From Epiperipatus broadwayi (lineage: Eukaryota; Onychophora; Udeonychophora; Euonychophora; Peripatidae), in NCBI GenBank assembly GCA_028023455.1, contig JAQFVV010000505.1, positions 1 through 64,000 of the forward strand: DNA of 64,000 nt. The letters are read 5' to 3'. Below are positions 51,301 to 56,829 of this stretch, piece after piece; the stretch's first letter is position 1; each line of letters opens with the position of its first letter. The notes under the pieces were generated by a model. It saw only the letters and a program-made list of their open reading frames with translations, was not told where the DNA came from and searched no databases. A program made the position numbers and the translations under genes.

Positions 51301-54300
51301 TTTTTCTTAAATTTGATACAATTTGCTCATTTTCATCTTAACTATCTCTAAGAATAGTTTGCATGGAGTACTTCTCTATCTTAATTTAATATTTTTAATT
51401 GTACATCTGTACCGGCATTTAATGACATAATTTTCTATCGATAATCTAACATTTTATCCAGCTTTAATTACACTAAATTTCTTCCAATTATTGCATATAT
51501 CTATTCATAATACACATATAAGCATACCTGATATAAATCATTAAACATTAACTTTATTTATAAATTTTATTTATTGATTTAAATAGTTGAACAATCATAT
51601 TTAAAACTTATTTTGTTCATTGAAGTTAGCTTTAAAAAATTATTATAACTATTTCTTTAGTAACTTTCAATTTCCACTAACTTTTAATTATTTAGTTGAG
51701 ATTTTGAAAATCAGTCATATAAATAATCAAATCTTTCAATATTATTAGTCAGAAATTGTTTCTTACCCCTTATTTCACATTTTTATTTAGTATCTTCATT
51801 ATTAAAAATAAATAAATAAATAATATTAGTTCTAGCATACTTGAAATTTAAAAAAAAAAAAAAAACAATAACAGCTTTCCTCATAATAATGCTAGCTTAT
51901 TTAATTATCCTTAAAATTACTTGTAAAATGATCAAATCAGTCAAAGATATAGAACTATAAAAACAATAATATTTACATGAGATATGACAAATACAAAATT
52001 AATTATTATTCATTACGATCAAATTCATTTACATTAAAGAAAAATAGTTCCATCTTTTTAAAAATAGATGAGAAAAAAAATGTATTTAAAAAAAATGGAT
52101 AGGGATAATAAGCATTAAACATCGCATGATCACCATTTCTTATGCTTGCTTATAACTGTTATTAAAACGGGCAAAACTCACTATACGTATTACGACACAC
52201 AGCAAGCTAGAGTAATGAATGGATGCCAGAAGGCTTGTGCATAAAATCCCCATCTAGTACCTACTCATCCAATATCCCCAGACTAGTTTCTGGCTTGTGG
52301 CCTTCGTCGGTGAGGAGCCTTGGATCTGAGGGCACTGCACTAAGGTGCACTAAGATGCAGTGCTCTCAGATCAAAGGCTCCTCACTGATGAAGGCCACAA
52401 GCCAGAAACTAGTCTGGGAATATTGGATGAGTAGGCACTAGATGGGAATTTTATGTACAAGCCTTCTGGCATCCATTGATTACTCTAGCTTGCTATGTAT
52501 GACAATACGTACAGTGAGATTTGCCTGTTTTGATAATAAGCATTCACGCAGCCTTCTTGCAAAAATAAACAGACAAACTAGACAAAAATGGCAAATGAAA
52601 CATTACATGTTAACAGCTGCTGAACTCATGGTTTCTAATGAAGGCAACCACTTCAATACGATTATTATAAAATTTATCTTTTCTTCTTTGATTTATTATT
52701 TGCAATGACAAAAGATGCTCAACCTAAAATATTTCGATGAAATAGCTGCAAAATTTGAACCCTATAGCTAAATGTCTCAATACCTCCCCTCCCCCCACCC
52801 AAACGAATTTTATTAATATTAAAATGTTTAATTATTTATTTAACAAACAAAATTTCTAAACTCATCTATTTTAAAAATCGTTCCTCCTCATCTTTTCAAA
52901 ATGACTAATTACTTCTCTAACACATTCAGTATGGACTGAACATAAGGTACACACAATTGTATATATTATGCTATGATAAGGAGACCACATTGTTTTTTTT
53001 CAAAACTGTAGAATGCAGCATTTCCGAGAAAAACAATAATGAAGTTGTCAAGCGTTGGTGGCCTAGTGGTTAGCATAGCTACCTTCCAAGCAGCTGGCCC
53101 GGGTTCGCTTCCCAGTCAACGCATTTGACATATGAAAAAAAAAAACAATAATGATGTTCCACGAATGTAACTTCTGCAAAAATAAACCGCTATTCATAAC
53201 TTTTCTATCATTACTATTTGTATAATATCCTGTTATAATTTAGCGTAAAGTGTTCACATTTTGCACTGTTACAAAATAATAAATGTGATTGAAAAAAACA
53301 AAAAGAACTATAAAACTGTCCAAAATAAATAGTATATGACTTATTTAAAATTAATCACTCCTAGTCAGAGCAAACACAAAAAATACGGAACATTTTTTCT
53401 TACATAATTTTAAAAATTCTTATATTTATACTATTAAAGGAGTGGTCTGTGCTCCCTTATCTCATGGGTTTTAAAGCATAAAATGTTCAATAGTAATTAT
53501 ATCTTTACATCATATCCAACCAAAAAGCTAAAATAAAAAAGATTAAAATATATATAATTTTAGCATCACAATTGTATATGCATTAATAGTGTTTTTGAAA
53601 ACTTGTATTTATCTGATTTGATATTTTTTGTACTAAATATTAATGAAATCTAATTATTTGAACTTTTAGATATTCTTCAATATGACAATAATTTTAAAGT
53701 TAGCATATAACAAGTTAAACAGTAGAGCCATGATATCCATATTTTGTTCCAAGCCCCCTTCATGTACCTATTAAAATGTACAGTCTAATTTTCAGCGGAA
53801 TATGCCTTCTCTGTTTTAATATTTTTAAGTTTGTATCGACCTGATGAAATGTTCTTAAATTTTGTAAAACTTTTAGCATTACACTTAAGAAACATGAAAT
53901 ATTGTACATCAAATTCCGAAGTGACACAAACCAAAGAAATTTCATTAATAAACATAACCCAGGCACAGAGCTCAGAGATAGAAAAAGGGCTGCTAGCGTA
54001 TTGTAAAATGTATTAAATTTATAAATTTTAATGTTTTTGTTTGTTATTTACATTTTATTTTTATTTATTTATTTTTTGGAGGGATAGTGCATAATTAAAG
54101 TAATATATATTGATACAGTGTAATTTGTGGCATTTCTGTATACATTTTTTTTTTTTTATTCATTGTATCTTAGATTCAAATTTATATATTTTATCAGTGG
54201 ATTGATTAGATTGAAATGTAATTCTTGTCTTTGTAATACGTTTATAAATATTAAATAGAATTTTATTCTTAACTTACTAATTGATACTAGATTTCTTCTT

Positions 54301-55237
54301 TTTTTGTCTTCTTATGAATATACACATGTAAGTTTTTTTAAAATACTATAATCAAGCAGGAACAAATTATTTGGTTTTCTGTATAAGCATTAAAAGATAT
54401 TGGCTGAAACATTGTTTAACTTAACTTTATGTATACTTAGATATAAAAAATTTTAAAAATGACACTTCTGGTCAAACTTCATTAAAATGAAAATGGTGAT
54501 TTTAGATTACATTCAAATGTTTTTTCTGATTGACTTATATATGTGTTCATTTGTCATATATATCAAAAATCTTCATAAAATGATCTTGTATACCCATTAG
54601 TAAGCCAAGAATCAAGATCTGTGAACACTTACAAACATTATAAACATGAGAATCACATCGTGATCTAAACAATTCACTCATAAAATGTATAAATTTGTAT
54701 CCGAGATGCAACGAATAAAAAAGTATATTATCTACGCATGTTATACACTAACTCTAAAAGTATTATCAAATTCAAGAATATCTAGGTTTCATTCTAATCA
54801 AATCAAAGTTAAATTGAAAGTTCATTTATTTCCTACAAAAAAAAGAAATCAGATACATTAATAATATATATAATACGAACAAATCCCTCACACAATATGT
54901 GATAAAATAAGAGCAACTTTCTACTTGTGTCATCTATAGCTGTATTACTTCCAAAGTTTTCAATCCCATGATTCATTGCTAATTTAGAAGCCAGAAACGA
55001 TATGGCAATGGAAATTTAAATAAACTAACTGATAATCATTGATTACTATATAGATAGCACTAGACTAAAGAGCATCTCTTGTTTTAACATATATATTATT
55101 TAATCTAGTATTAAGAGAAATCTTACATATTAAAAAGTGAATCTTACCCAATAGTGAAATTGTTGGTAAATTTACAATATCACTCAGCCTAGCAGCATTT
55201 AGTTGATAAAGATGACACAGAACATGTTCAGATATAT
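24171..55237 (-). CDS. Rhophilin (Rho-GTPase-binding scaffold), last six exons
   Basis: Join on the minus strand: 55237-55148, 44605-44485, 43163-43090, 34305-34229, 26756-26607, 24341-24171. This is 683 coding bases and gives the C-terminal 226 residues. All introns are GT..AG and all phases agree. The order matches vertebrate RHPN1/RHPN2: KAHLRES...LRKIDTLF at the end of the BRO1 region, a linker with SLNKYSDMEEEDEFF, DLFNKLGPIAIFSARHSW, then one PDZ domain (GFTVRG carboxylate-binding loop, MKEGDFIVKV, DTKWATHVQVV). Rhophilins bind GTP-bound Rho through an N-terminal HR1 domain, which would lie upstream and is not in view. The protein ends 11 residues after TPQDR, without the longer tail of the vertebrate proteins. 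Introns are 1.3-10.5 kb and full of repeats. Confidence 0.9.
26607..26756 (-). CDS. Rhophilin exon: start of the PDZ domain
   Basis: Exactly 50 codons, phase 0 on both sides, acceptor TTTCAG and donor GTAAGA. It reads GPIAIFSARHSWSAPRTI, then EFGFTVRGDSPVIIAEI and HSGSVAE. GFTVRG is the peptide-carboxylate-binding loop of the PDZ fold (GLGF-type). The GPIAIFSA lead-in matches the conserved GPLSVFSA of vertebrate rhophilins. Confidence 0.93.
26825..27200 (-). mobile_element. tRNA-derived SINE family F, copy 1 (one arm)
   Basis: Matches the left arm of the hairpin at 56290-56640, for example CCACAGCTATCCAATCCATC, GATCTCCAATATAATGTAT and AGCAGCACTCATCACTTGG. It shares the 3' flank AGTATAGACAATATAC at 27167. 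Read on the minus strand the end resembles a tRNA head: GGATAGCTGTGGGGAG (box A) and GAGTTCAAGTCCC (box B). Lies in a rhophilin intron. The 110-codon frame here is not a gene. Confidence 0.65.
27828..28105. repeat. Degenerate minisatellite
   Basis: Five or six units of about 50 bases carrying GATCTACATTCATCA, CATGAATATGATA and CCAGT-like elements, strongly diverged from each other. Confidence 0.65.
28110..31430. other. Rhophilin intron without recognised elements
   Basis: Very AT-rich intronic sequence with homopolymers and short TA runs. The 60-90 codon frames here have no recognisable products and are best explained by T-rich composition. Confidence 0.45.
31441..32085. mobile_element. Foldback element, family B copy 2, double hairpin with 11-bp target duplication
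   Basis: ACATGCTGCAT at 31441-31451 and ACATGCTGTAT at 32075-32085 flank 623 bases. The first hairpin (31454-31757) opens with ATTGCAAGGAAATCAAATCA and closes with its inverse GACTTGATTTCCTTGCAAT. A second part (31763-32074) carries the longer family core, with TAGATAGCTGGATATGAAGA, a small palindrome around GATGTCTAAAAATGTCAGA, AACTCACTGACAATACC, and a third copy of the GCTTGTTAAGAGCTATTAGC arm. No protein is coded. Confidence 0.8.
32430..32700 (+). mobile_element. SINE-like repeat H, copy 1
   Basis: Matches 43975-44265: a shared head with ATGATTAGTGCATCT-like sequence, CTTGGAAACTTTTT, then AGTATCT and AAGTYCCAGAT and a closing ACTGACTATAAAAA. The head resembles tRNA boxes A and B (GGTTCCAAGC, GGAGTTTAAATC) but is too diverged to name a tRNA. 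Confidence 0.45.
32704..32840. mobile_element. Near-perfect 137-bp palindromic element, probably a young MITE
   Basis: Arms of about 62 bases, starting TATTAAGGCTACAACC and ending GGTTGTAGCCTTAATA, differ by only one substitution and one indel around a loop of about ten bases. The right arm includes GTCGTTTTTTCAGGCGCATA and the left its exact inverse. TTAA at each inner boundary would fit a piggyBac-type target, and TA would fit a mariner-type target; the palindrome hides which. Lies in a rhophilin intron and is much better preserved than anything around it. Confidence 0.85.
33000..34220. other. Rhophilin intron without recognised elements
   Basis: AT-rich, no element ends or coding segments recognised before the exon at 34229-34305. 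Confidence 0.4.
34229..34305 (-). CDS. Rhophilin exon: linker before the PDZ domain
   Basis: Reads FCRKMAAIQVPNF, then TQFKVIDLFNKL, joining GPIAIF in the next exon. Two acceptors are possible, ten bases apart. The one at TTTCCTTCTATTACTTTAG (exon from 34305) has the better pyrimidine tract and is the only one that keeps phase with the preceding exon. The other (GCAG, exon from 34295) breaks the frame. The donor is TTG then GTGAGT. Confidence 0.85.
35228..35500 (-). mobile_element. RTE-type LINE 3' fragment, copy 4
   Basis: Minus-strand translation gives EVLNWISRNCKR, MDETRKFSD and ETLD, in the order of the C-terminal end of the RTE copy at 19735-21390 (EILNWIPRDCKR, WIDEIRK). It ends in a (GAT)n tail (the ATCATCATCATC at about 35240). 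5'-truncated and broken. Confidence 0.75.
35785..36128. mobile_element. Foldback family A copy A2
   Basis: Arms include CATACAATAGTGTTATCAAG, TCAATGGATGCAAGAAGG and TTTGTGCATAAAATCCCTAT, with inverses at 36040-36120 (CTTGCATCCATTAATTAC, GTGGCACTACTGTATGGAG). The core holds CTCATCACTAAGGATCTTT and ACTGATGAAAGCCACAAAC. The 5' tip and 3' tail are lost or diverged, and an unrelated LINE fragment follows directly. Confidence 0.8.
36130..36760 (+). mobile_element. 3' end of a non-LTR retrotransposon (family not fixed)
   Basis: Frames at 36166-36285 and 36478-36744 read WVRKVMQYTKDLDKEF, YLYKRWDDFILVRNG, then VCKLRKEGIENIRHLLIEC and KVERVQITKLW. The spaced C..C...E..HLL..C pattern after an LRL...TG-like segment near 36425 is the usual C-terminal zinc-binding end of LINE reverse transcriptase proteins. 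A frameshift near 36460 and stops break it. It differs from the RTE and Jockey-type LINEs elsewhere in the window. Confidence 0.6.
36920..37570. repeat. Foldback-related repeat E, two tandem copies
   Basis: A left copy (36940-37100) and a right copy (37310-37560) share ACAATATA...AAGCTACTCT-like sequence, TTTGTCTTTATCAA and GATTCAAAAGCAGG/GATTCAAAGCTGG. The right copy closes into a hairpin (TTTTTGGCTTTTGTCTTTAT with ATAAAAACAAAAACCAGAAA). The core AATGAGAACTAGGATTC resembles families A-D. Confidence 0.6.
37860..38335. mobile_element. Palindrome resembling Penelope-type terminal arms, number 3
   Basis: Two arms of about 200 bases meet near 38080. Both contain GGTGTTGCTGGCCTGACCAG (or its inverse), a TACTAACCTATGCACTATTACTT-like segment and a stretch near ATTAGATGATGGAAATAG. 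Each arm also has the CCTGAAGAATAGAGG...CTCGAAACGTTGTGC-type motif (37999-38040 minus, 38148-38187 plus) seen in the terminal arms of the Penelope palindromes. No coding part remains, so the assignment rests on architecture and this motif. Confidence 0.55.
38340..40780. other. Rhophilin intron, extremely AT-rich, nothing recognised
   Basis: Long A- and T-runs and TA repeats (for example near 40070-40090). No element ends or coding segments recognised. Confidence 0.45.
40800..41440. repeat. Foldback repeat with internal units
   Basis: The left arm (about 40800-41062) is the inverse of 41270-41440: GAAATTAAATTATCTATGAA with AAACAAACACAATTC against GGAATTATGTTTGCTCTC and TAATTTAATTTCTTTGGAA. 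Each arm carries two or three copies of a GGAATTG...TAATTTAATTTCTT unit and one ATTACATTGATCACAATTAT unit. No coding capacity. The 137-codon minus frame at 40670-41083 is compositional. Confidence 0.6.
41800..42540. mobile_element. Foldback-related element, family C, with a 219-bp tandem duplication
   Basis: The block from TTTTGAGTTGATATTTTAGA near 42090 to the TACAAGCTTTTT ending near 42295 is repeated from about 42298 to 42513 with few changes. An earlier partial copy of its end lies at 41790-41885. The core has GTTAGATAGCTGAAG, TCTGAAAATTTCAG and TCCTCACTGAGGTGAGTCAT, as in families B and D. The tail reads GTCATGATATATATGACTTG then ATTTATTGATTATT. Confidence 0.75.
43090..43163 (-). CDS. 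Rhophilin exon: acidic linker
   Basis: Bracketed by TTATGTCAG and GTAAGTAG. It encodes SLNKYSDMEEEDEFFSII then DPPLVK. The pattern S-L-x-K-Y-S followed by an acidic run and E/D-FF is shared with vertebrate RHPN1 (SLAKYSQ...EEDFF). Phase 2 in and phase 1 out match both neighbours. Confidence 0.88.
43430..43945. mobile_element. Foldback-related element, family D
   Basis: The core includes GGATAGCTGGGTTTGAAGAC, GTCTGAAAATTTCAGA, TTGGGTTGGTATTTTTAGAA and CCTCTCTGAGGAGTGCC, parallel to the core of B copy 2. The tail GATCTATGACTCTTATTTTG at 43485 and its near-identical GATCTATGACTCCTATTTTG at 43911 are direct repeats, so a full unit follows the end of an older one. A run of 13 G lies near 43785. 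Confidence 0.7.
43975..44265 (+). mobile_element. SINE-like repeat H, copy 2
   Basis: Shares with 32430-32700 the segments CTTGGAAACTTTTT, AAGCAGATTTAG-like, AGTATCTGCCAGTTATAAGG and ACTGACTGATTATAAAAA. It also has CCATGATTTGGAGTTTAAAT, a box-B-like sequence. A 22-base unit (AACAATGATTAATAAATAAG) is tandemly duplicated inside at 44092-44135. Confidence 0.5.
44485..44605 (-). CDS. Rhophilin exon: end of the BRO1 region
   Basis: Acceptor CTTTACAG, donor GTAAGT. Encodes KAHLRESILLHEESIRL, then CKQLRKIDTLFGVLKDS. The KAHLR...HEE...LRKID helix is strongly conserved at the end of the BRO1 domain in rhophilins. Phases fit the exons on either side. Confidence 0.92.
44840..46990 (+). mobile_element. 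RTE-type LINE copy 2, heavily decayed, split by a family A element
   Basis: 44926-45140 matches the endonuclease-to-RT linker (an AAAKTVD then SANFQLK pattern). After the insertion at 45160-45420, the linker and RT continue colinear with copy 1: AATGTAAAACAATATTTTAG, TGGATTTAAAAGTGATTTTA, GGATTTGTAGACTATTAAAAGGCGTTTGATTC-like sequence for the motif A Asp, TTAGATTTTGCAAATGATGT where the FADD motif has become FAND (46319-46338), and AAAGTCTTAAACTGGCTTCC near the end. Many stops, frameshifts and deletions. Confidence 0.85.
45160..45420 (+). mobile_element. Foldback family A copy A3 inside an RTE LINE
   Basis: Begins GCAAAACTCTCCATACAGTA and contains TCAATGGATGCTGGAAGG, TCCAGACTACTTTCTAGCTT and TTTCATCAGTGAGGAGCC. 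It then jumps to the end of the right arm (GCACTGAGTGGCGCTACTGT, GGAGAGTTTTGCC), so most of the second arm is deleted. The 3' tail TGATCATGTGATGTTTAGTG follows at 45410. Flanks CACAAAAAAAA and CACAGAAAAAA may be an imperfect target duplication. Confidence 0.78.
46995..47835. mobile_element. Long diverged palindrome related to family A
   Basis: Outer arms hold CTAACAGATGTCAGATGATA and TTTCATCAGTGAGGAATTTT on the left, with inverses near 47775 and 47680. Inner arms repeat TTTTCAATCTTAGCCAACTT at 47300 and its inverse at 47530. The core motif matches families A and B. It lies directly after the RTE copy 2 end. Confidence 0.6.
47930..48120 (+). repeat. Dispersed repeat G, copy 2
   Basis: Inverted relative to 17450-17650 and matching over about 190 bases (CATATCGGCCTTTCAAACCA, GCGCAAACGCTTTGCGAGTG, GATATAGAATTTATGCAGG). 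Function and ends unknown. Confidence 0.75.
48930..49740 (+). mobile_element. Highly decayed LINE reverse transcriptase relic
   Basis: Shifting frames give FTEFHKAFENM (where motif A has lost its Asp), then KRYKTKKFNPIKN, KVAGIKLEN, and FKNKNRNKCISI followed by VLHVVKYE, in the relative order of the RT middle and C-terminal parts of RTE-like LINEs. Each match is weak, so the family is uncertain. Confidence 0.4.
49750..52090. other. Rhophilin intron without recognised elements
   Basis: AT-rich sequence with homopolymers. No paired ends, tRNA-like head or coding match seen. Confidence 0.4.
52104..52544 (-). mobile_element. Foldback family A copy A4, the best full-length copy, 13-bp target duplication
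   Basis: GATAATAAGCATT at 52104-52116 and 52532-52544 flanks 415 bases. The left end carries the family tail (AAACATCGCATGATCACCAT), then two arms of about 170 bases. The arms are nearly perfect inverses (TGAATGGATGCCAGAAGGCT against GCCTTCTGGCATCCATTGAT; CTAGTTTCTGGCTTGTGGCC against its inverse) around a centre at about 52345 with GTGCACTAAGATGCAGTGC. The right end is TTTGCCTGTTTT. Frames at 52223 and 52442 are read-through of the palindrome and not genes. The arms would form a hairpin RNA inside the rhophilin pre-mRNA. Confidence 0.88.
53029..53158 (+). mobile_element. tRNA-Gly-derived SINE, copy S4, with 18-bp target duplication
   Basis: AAAAACAATAATGAAGTT at 53029-53046 returns as AAAAACAATAATGATGTT at 53141-53158. 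The head at 53052-53122 folds as tRNA-Gly(TCC): acceptor GCGTTGG with TCAACGC, box A GGCCTAGTGGTTAGCATAG, loop CTTCCAA and box B CCCGGGTTCGCTTCCCAG. The tail ATTTGACATATG and an A-run follow. The best-preserved member of the family. The long duplication and A-tail show retroposition rather than a host tRNA gene. Confidence 0.9.
53160..55140. other. Rhophilin intron, little recognised
   Basis: Mostly AT-rich unassigned sequence. Near 54880-55040 a segment (CACAATATGTGATAAAATAA, GCAACTTTCTACTTG) matches repeat E at 37310. Confidence 0.45.
55148..55237 (-). CDS. Rhophilin exon: BRO1 region, most upstream exon seen
   Basis: Encodes ISEHVLCHLYQLNAARLS and VNLPTISLLG, leading in phase into KAHLRES. 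The donor TTGG then GTAAG is good. The acceptor TTCTTTAG follows a TA-rich rather than pyrimidine-rich tract, so this 5' boundary is less certain. No further upstream exon was found between here and 64000. Confidence 0.72.
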
Positions 55238-55257
55238 CTAAAGAATATATATATATA

Positions 55258-56095
55258 AAATAGTTTTTGGGTTAAACCATGTGTTAGTATTGATTAATTC
55301 CCAACGTTTCAATGAAATAGTATCTGTCATTGTCAAGGTTAACTTTTCAAAGAAAAACCATTAGATCTCAAATAGTAACGAGACTGAGTTTGAGGTAAAG
55401 AATGCTATTGAGTGTAAAGTAGTTGAGCATTCAGGATATATGGATTAACAAAATGTTTATTTTTTTCAGTCTGACCATTAATTGATTTCAAGTTTATATT
55501 AGAAGAAATAAAATAAGTGGACTCCATAAGGCTGGAATGCATTGCGCTTCATCAGTTTTATTTAAACTAGTTGGTCTTTTTAATATTTCAATCAACTCCC
55601 TCATAATTCCCAAATTATATTTTTCCAAATTAAGAAGTATTTTAGTATTCACAAAATCAGGTTTGTGACCATGATTTTGATAATATTAAGATACTTGCTA
55701 ATTTAGAAAAGAATGATTTGAGAACTATGAGGGAGTCAATTGAAATATTAAAAAGATCAATTGGTTTAAATAAGAGCTGATAAAGCATAATGTATTCCAG
55801 CCTTATGGAGACTATTTATTTTATCTCTTTCTTCTAATATAAACTTAGAATCAATTAATGGTCAAACTGAAAAAAAGAAACATTTTGTTAATCCACTTAT
55901 TCTGAATGATCAACTACTTCATGTTCAATCTCATTCTTTACTTCATAATTAATTTCGTTACTATTTGAGACTTAATGGTTTTTCTTTGAAAAGTTAACCT
56001 TGACAATGACGGATGCTATTTCGTCAAAACATTGGGAATTAATACTAACATGGTTTAATCCAAAAACTATTTTATTTACATCATAACACTGTGAA
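55258..56095. mobile_element. Penelope-like element 2: two truncated copies head to head
   Basis: A minus-strand copy (55258 to about 55690) and a plus-strand copy (about 55690-56095) are inverted relative to each other over about 400 bases. The minus copy encodes the end of the GIY-YIG domain: PDFVNTKILLNLEKYN, MRELIEILKRPTSLNK and QCIPALWSP. This is the usual E...KRP..LN...W ending of Penelope proteins. The plus copy reads the same with changes (MRESIEILKRSIGLNKS then stops). Outer arms contain CTTGACAATGAC...TCATTGAAACGTTGGG (55301-55338 minus, 55998-56035 plus), parallel to element 1. Confidence 0.85.
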
Positions 56096-56289
56096 AACAT
56101 TAAATAAAATAAAAAATATATAAAAGAATTATACTTTAAAATATTTTTTTCCAATAAGAAAAACATAAATAAAAACTAAAAAACGATTTTCTATTTATTT
56201 CTAAAGAAAAACCTTAACGCTACACAAACTCTGTAATTTAAAAATAAATATAATTTTAAATAACTATTTAGATATTGATATAATTTAGA

Positions 56290-56700
56290 AGAGATTTGAA
56301 CAACTTTTAAGCTCCCTACAGCTATCCACTCCATACAATCATGTGAAAAAGATAAATTATCTCCAATATATGTATTTTGTGCCGAGCCAGCACTCATCAG
56401 TTGGTCATCTCCCAAACACCTGTATAATCAATGCTCAGTTTATATTAAGATAGCAAATCTTATATGTGTGGGCAGATGATGTTATGGACCAATTAATAAG
56501 TATTAGTTCAGCAAGAAATATATATACTGAAGATCATTTATCTTTTTCATATGTATGTGGATGCGTATCAGTTGTATAAGATGGAGTGGATAGCTACAAG
56601 GAGCTTGAAAGTCTGAGTTCAAATTCCTTCTAAATTACATTAAGTTCAGTATAGACAATATACTTTATTTAAATATTATTCAGATATAATTATAAAAAAA
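56290..56700. mobile_element. tRNA-SINE family F, copy 2, as an inverted pair
   Basis: The left half (56300-56460) and right half (56490-56640) are inverses: CTACAGCTATCCACTCCAT against ATGGAGTGGATAGCTACAAG, and CCAGCACTCATCAGTTGG. Both halves hold a tRNA-like head. On the plus strand the right one reads TGGAGTGGATAGCTACAAGG (box A region) and GAGTTCAAATTCC (box B). The 3' flank AGTATAGACAATATACTTTA is shared with copy 1 at 27167. Either a head-to-head insertion or a hairpin SINE family. Confidence 0.7.
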
Positions 56701-56829
56701 AACCAAACAAATATAGCTGCAAAAGGAAGTTTGCTATTAACTAAAGAAGACCCTTTGAAGACTTGAAAGAGTGAAGCTGACCAAATCCAAAATATCTTTT
56801 CCATAAGTATTATTCTTATTATAATATAT

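Noticed and set aside
52223-52708. Two adjoining plus-strand frames (72 and 88 codons) as a possible gene
   Set aside because: The first lies within the long palindrome of a family A element, and the second begins in its right arm and runs on into non-coding sequence.
53052-53122. Functional tRNA-Gly(TCC) gene
   Set aside because: The cloverleaf is good, but it carries the SINE tail and A-run and sits inside an 18-bp target duplication, with sister copies sharing the tail.
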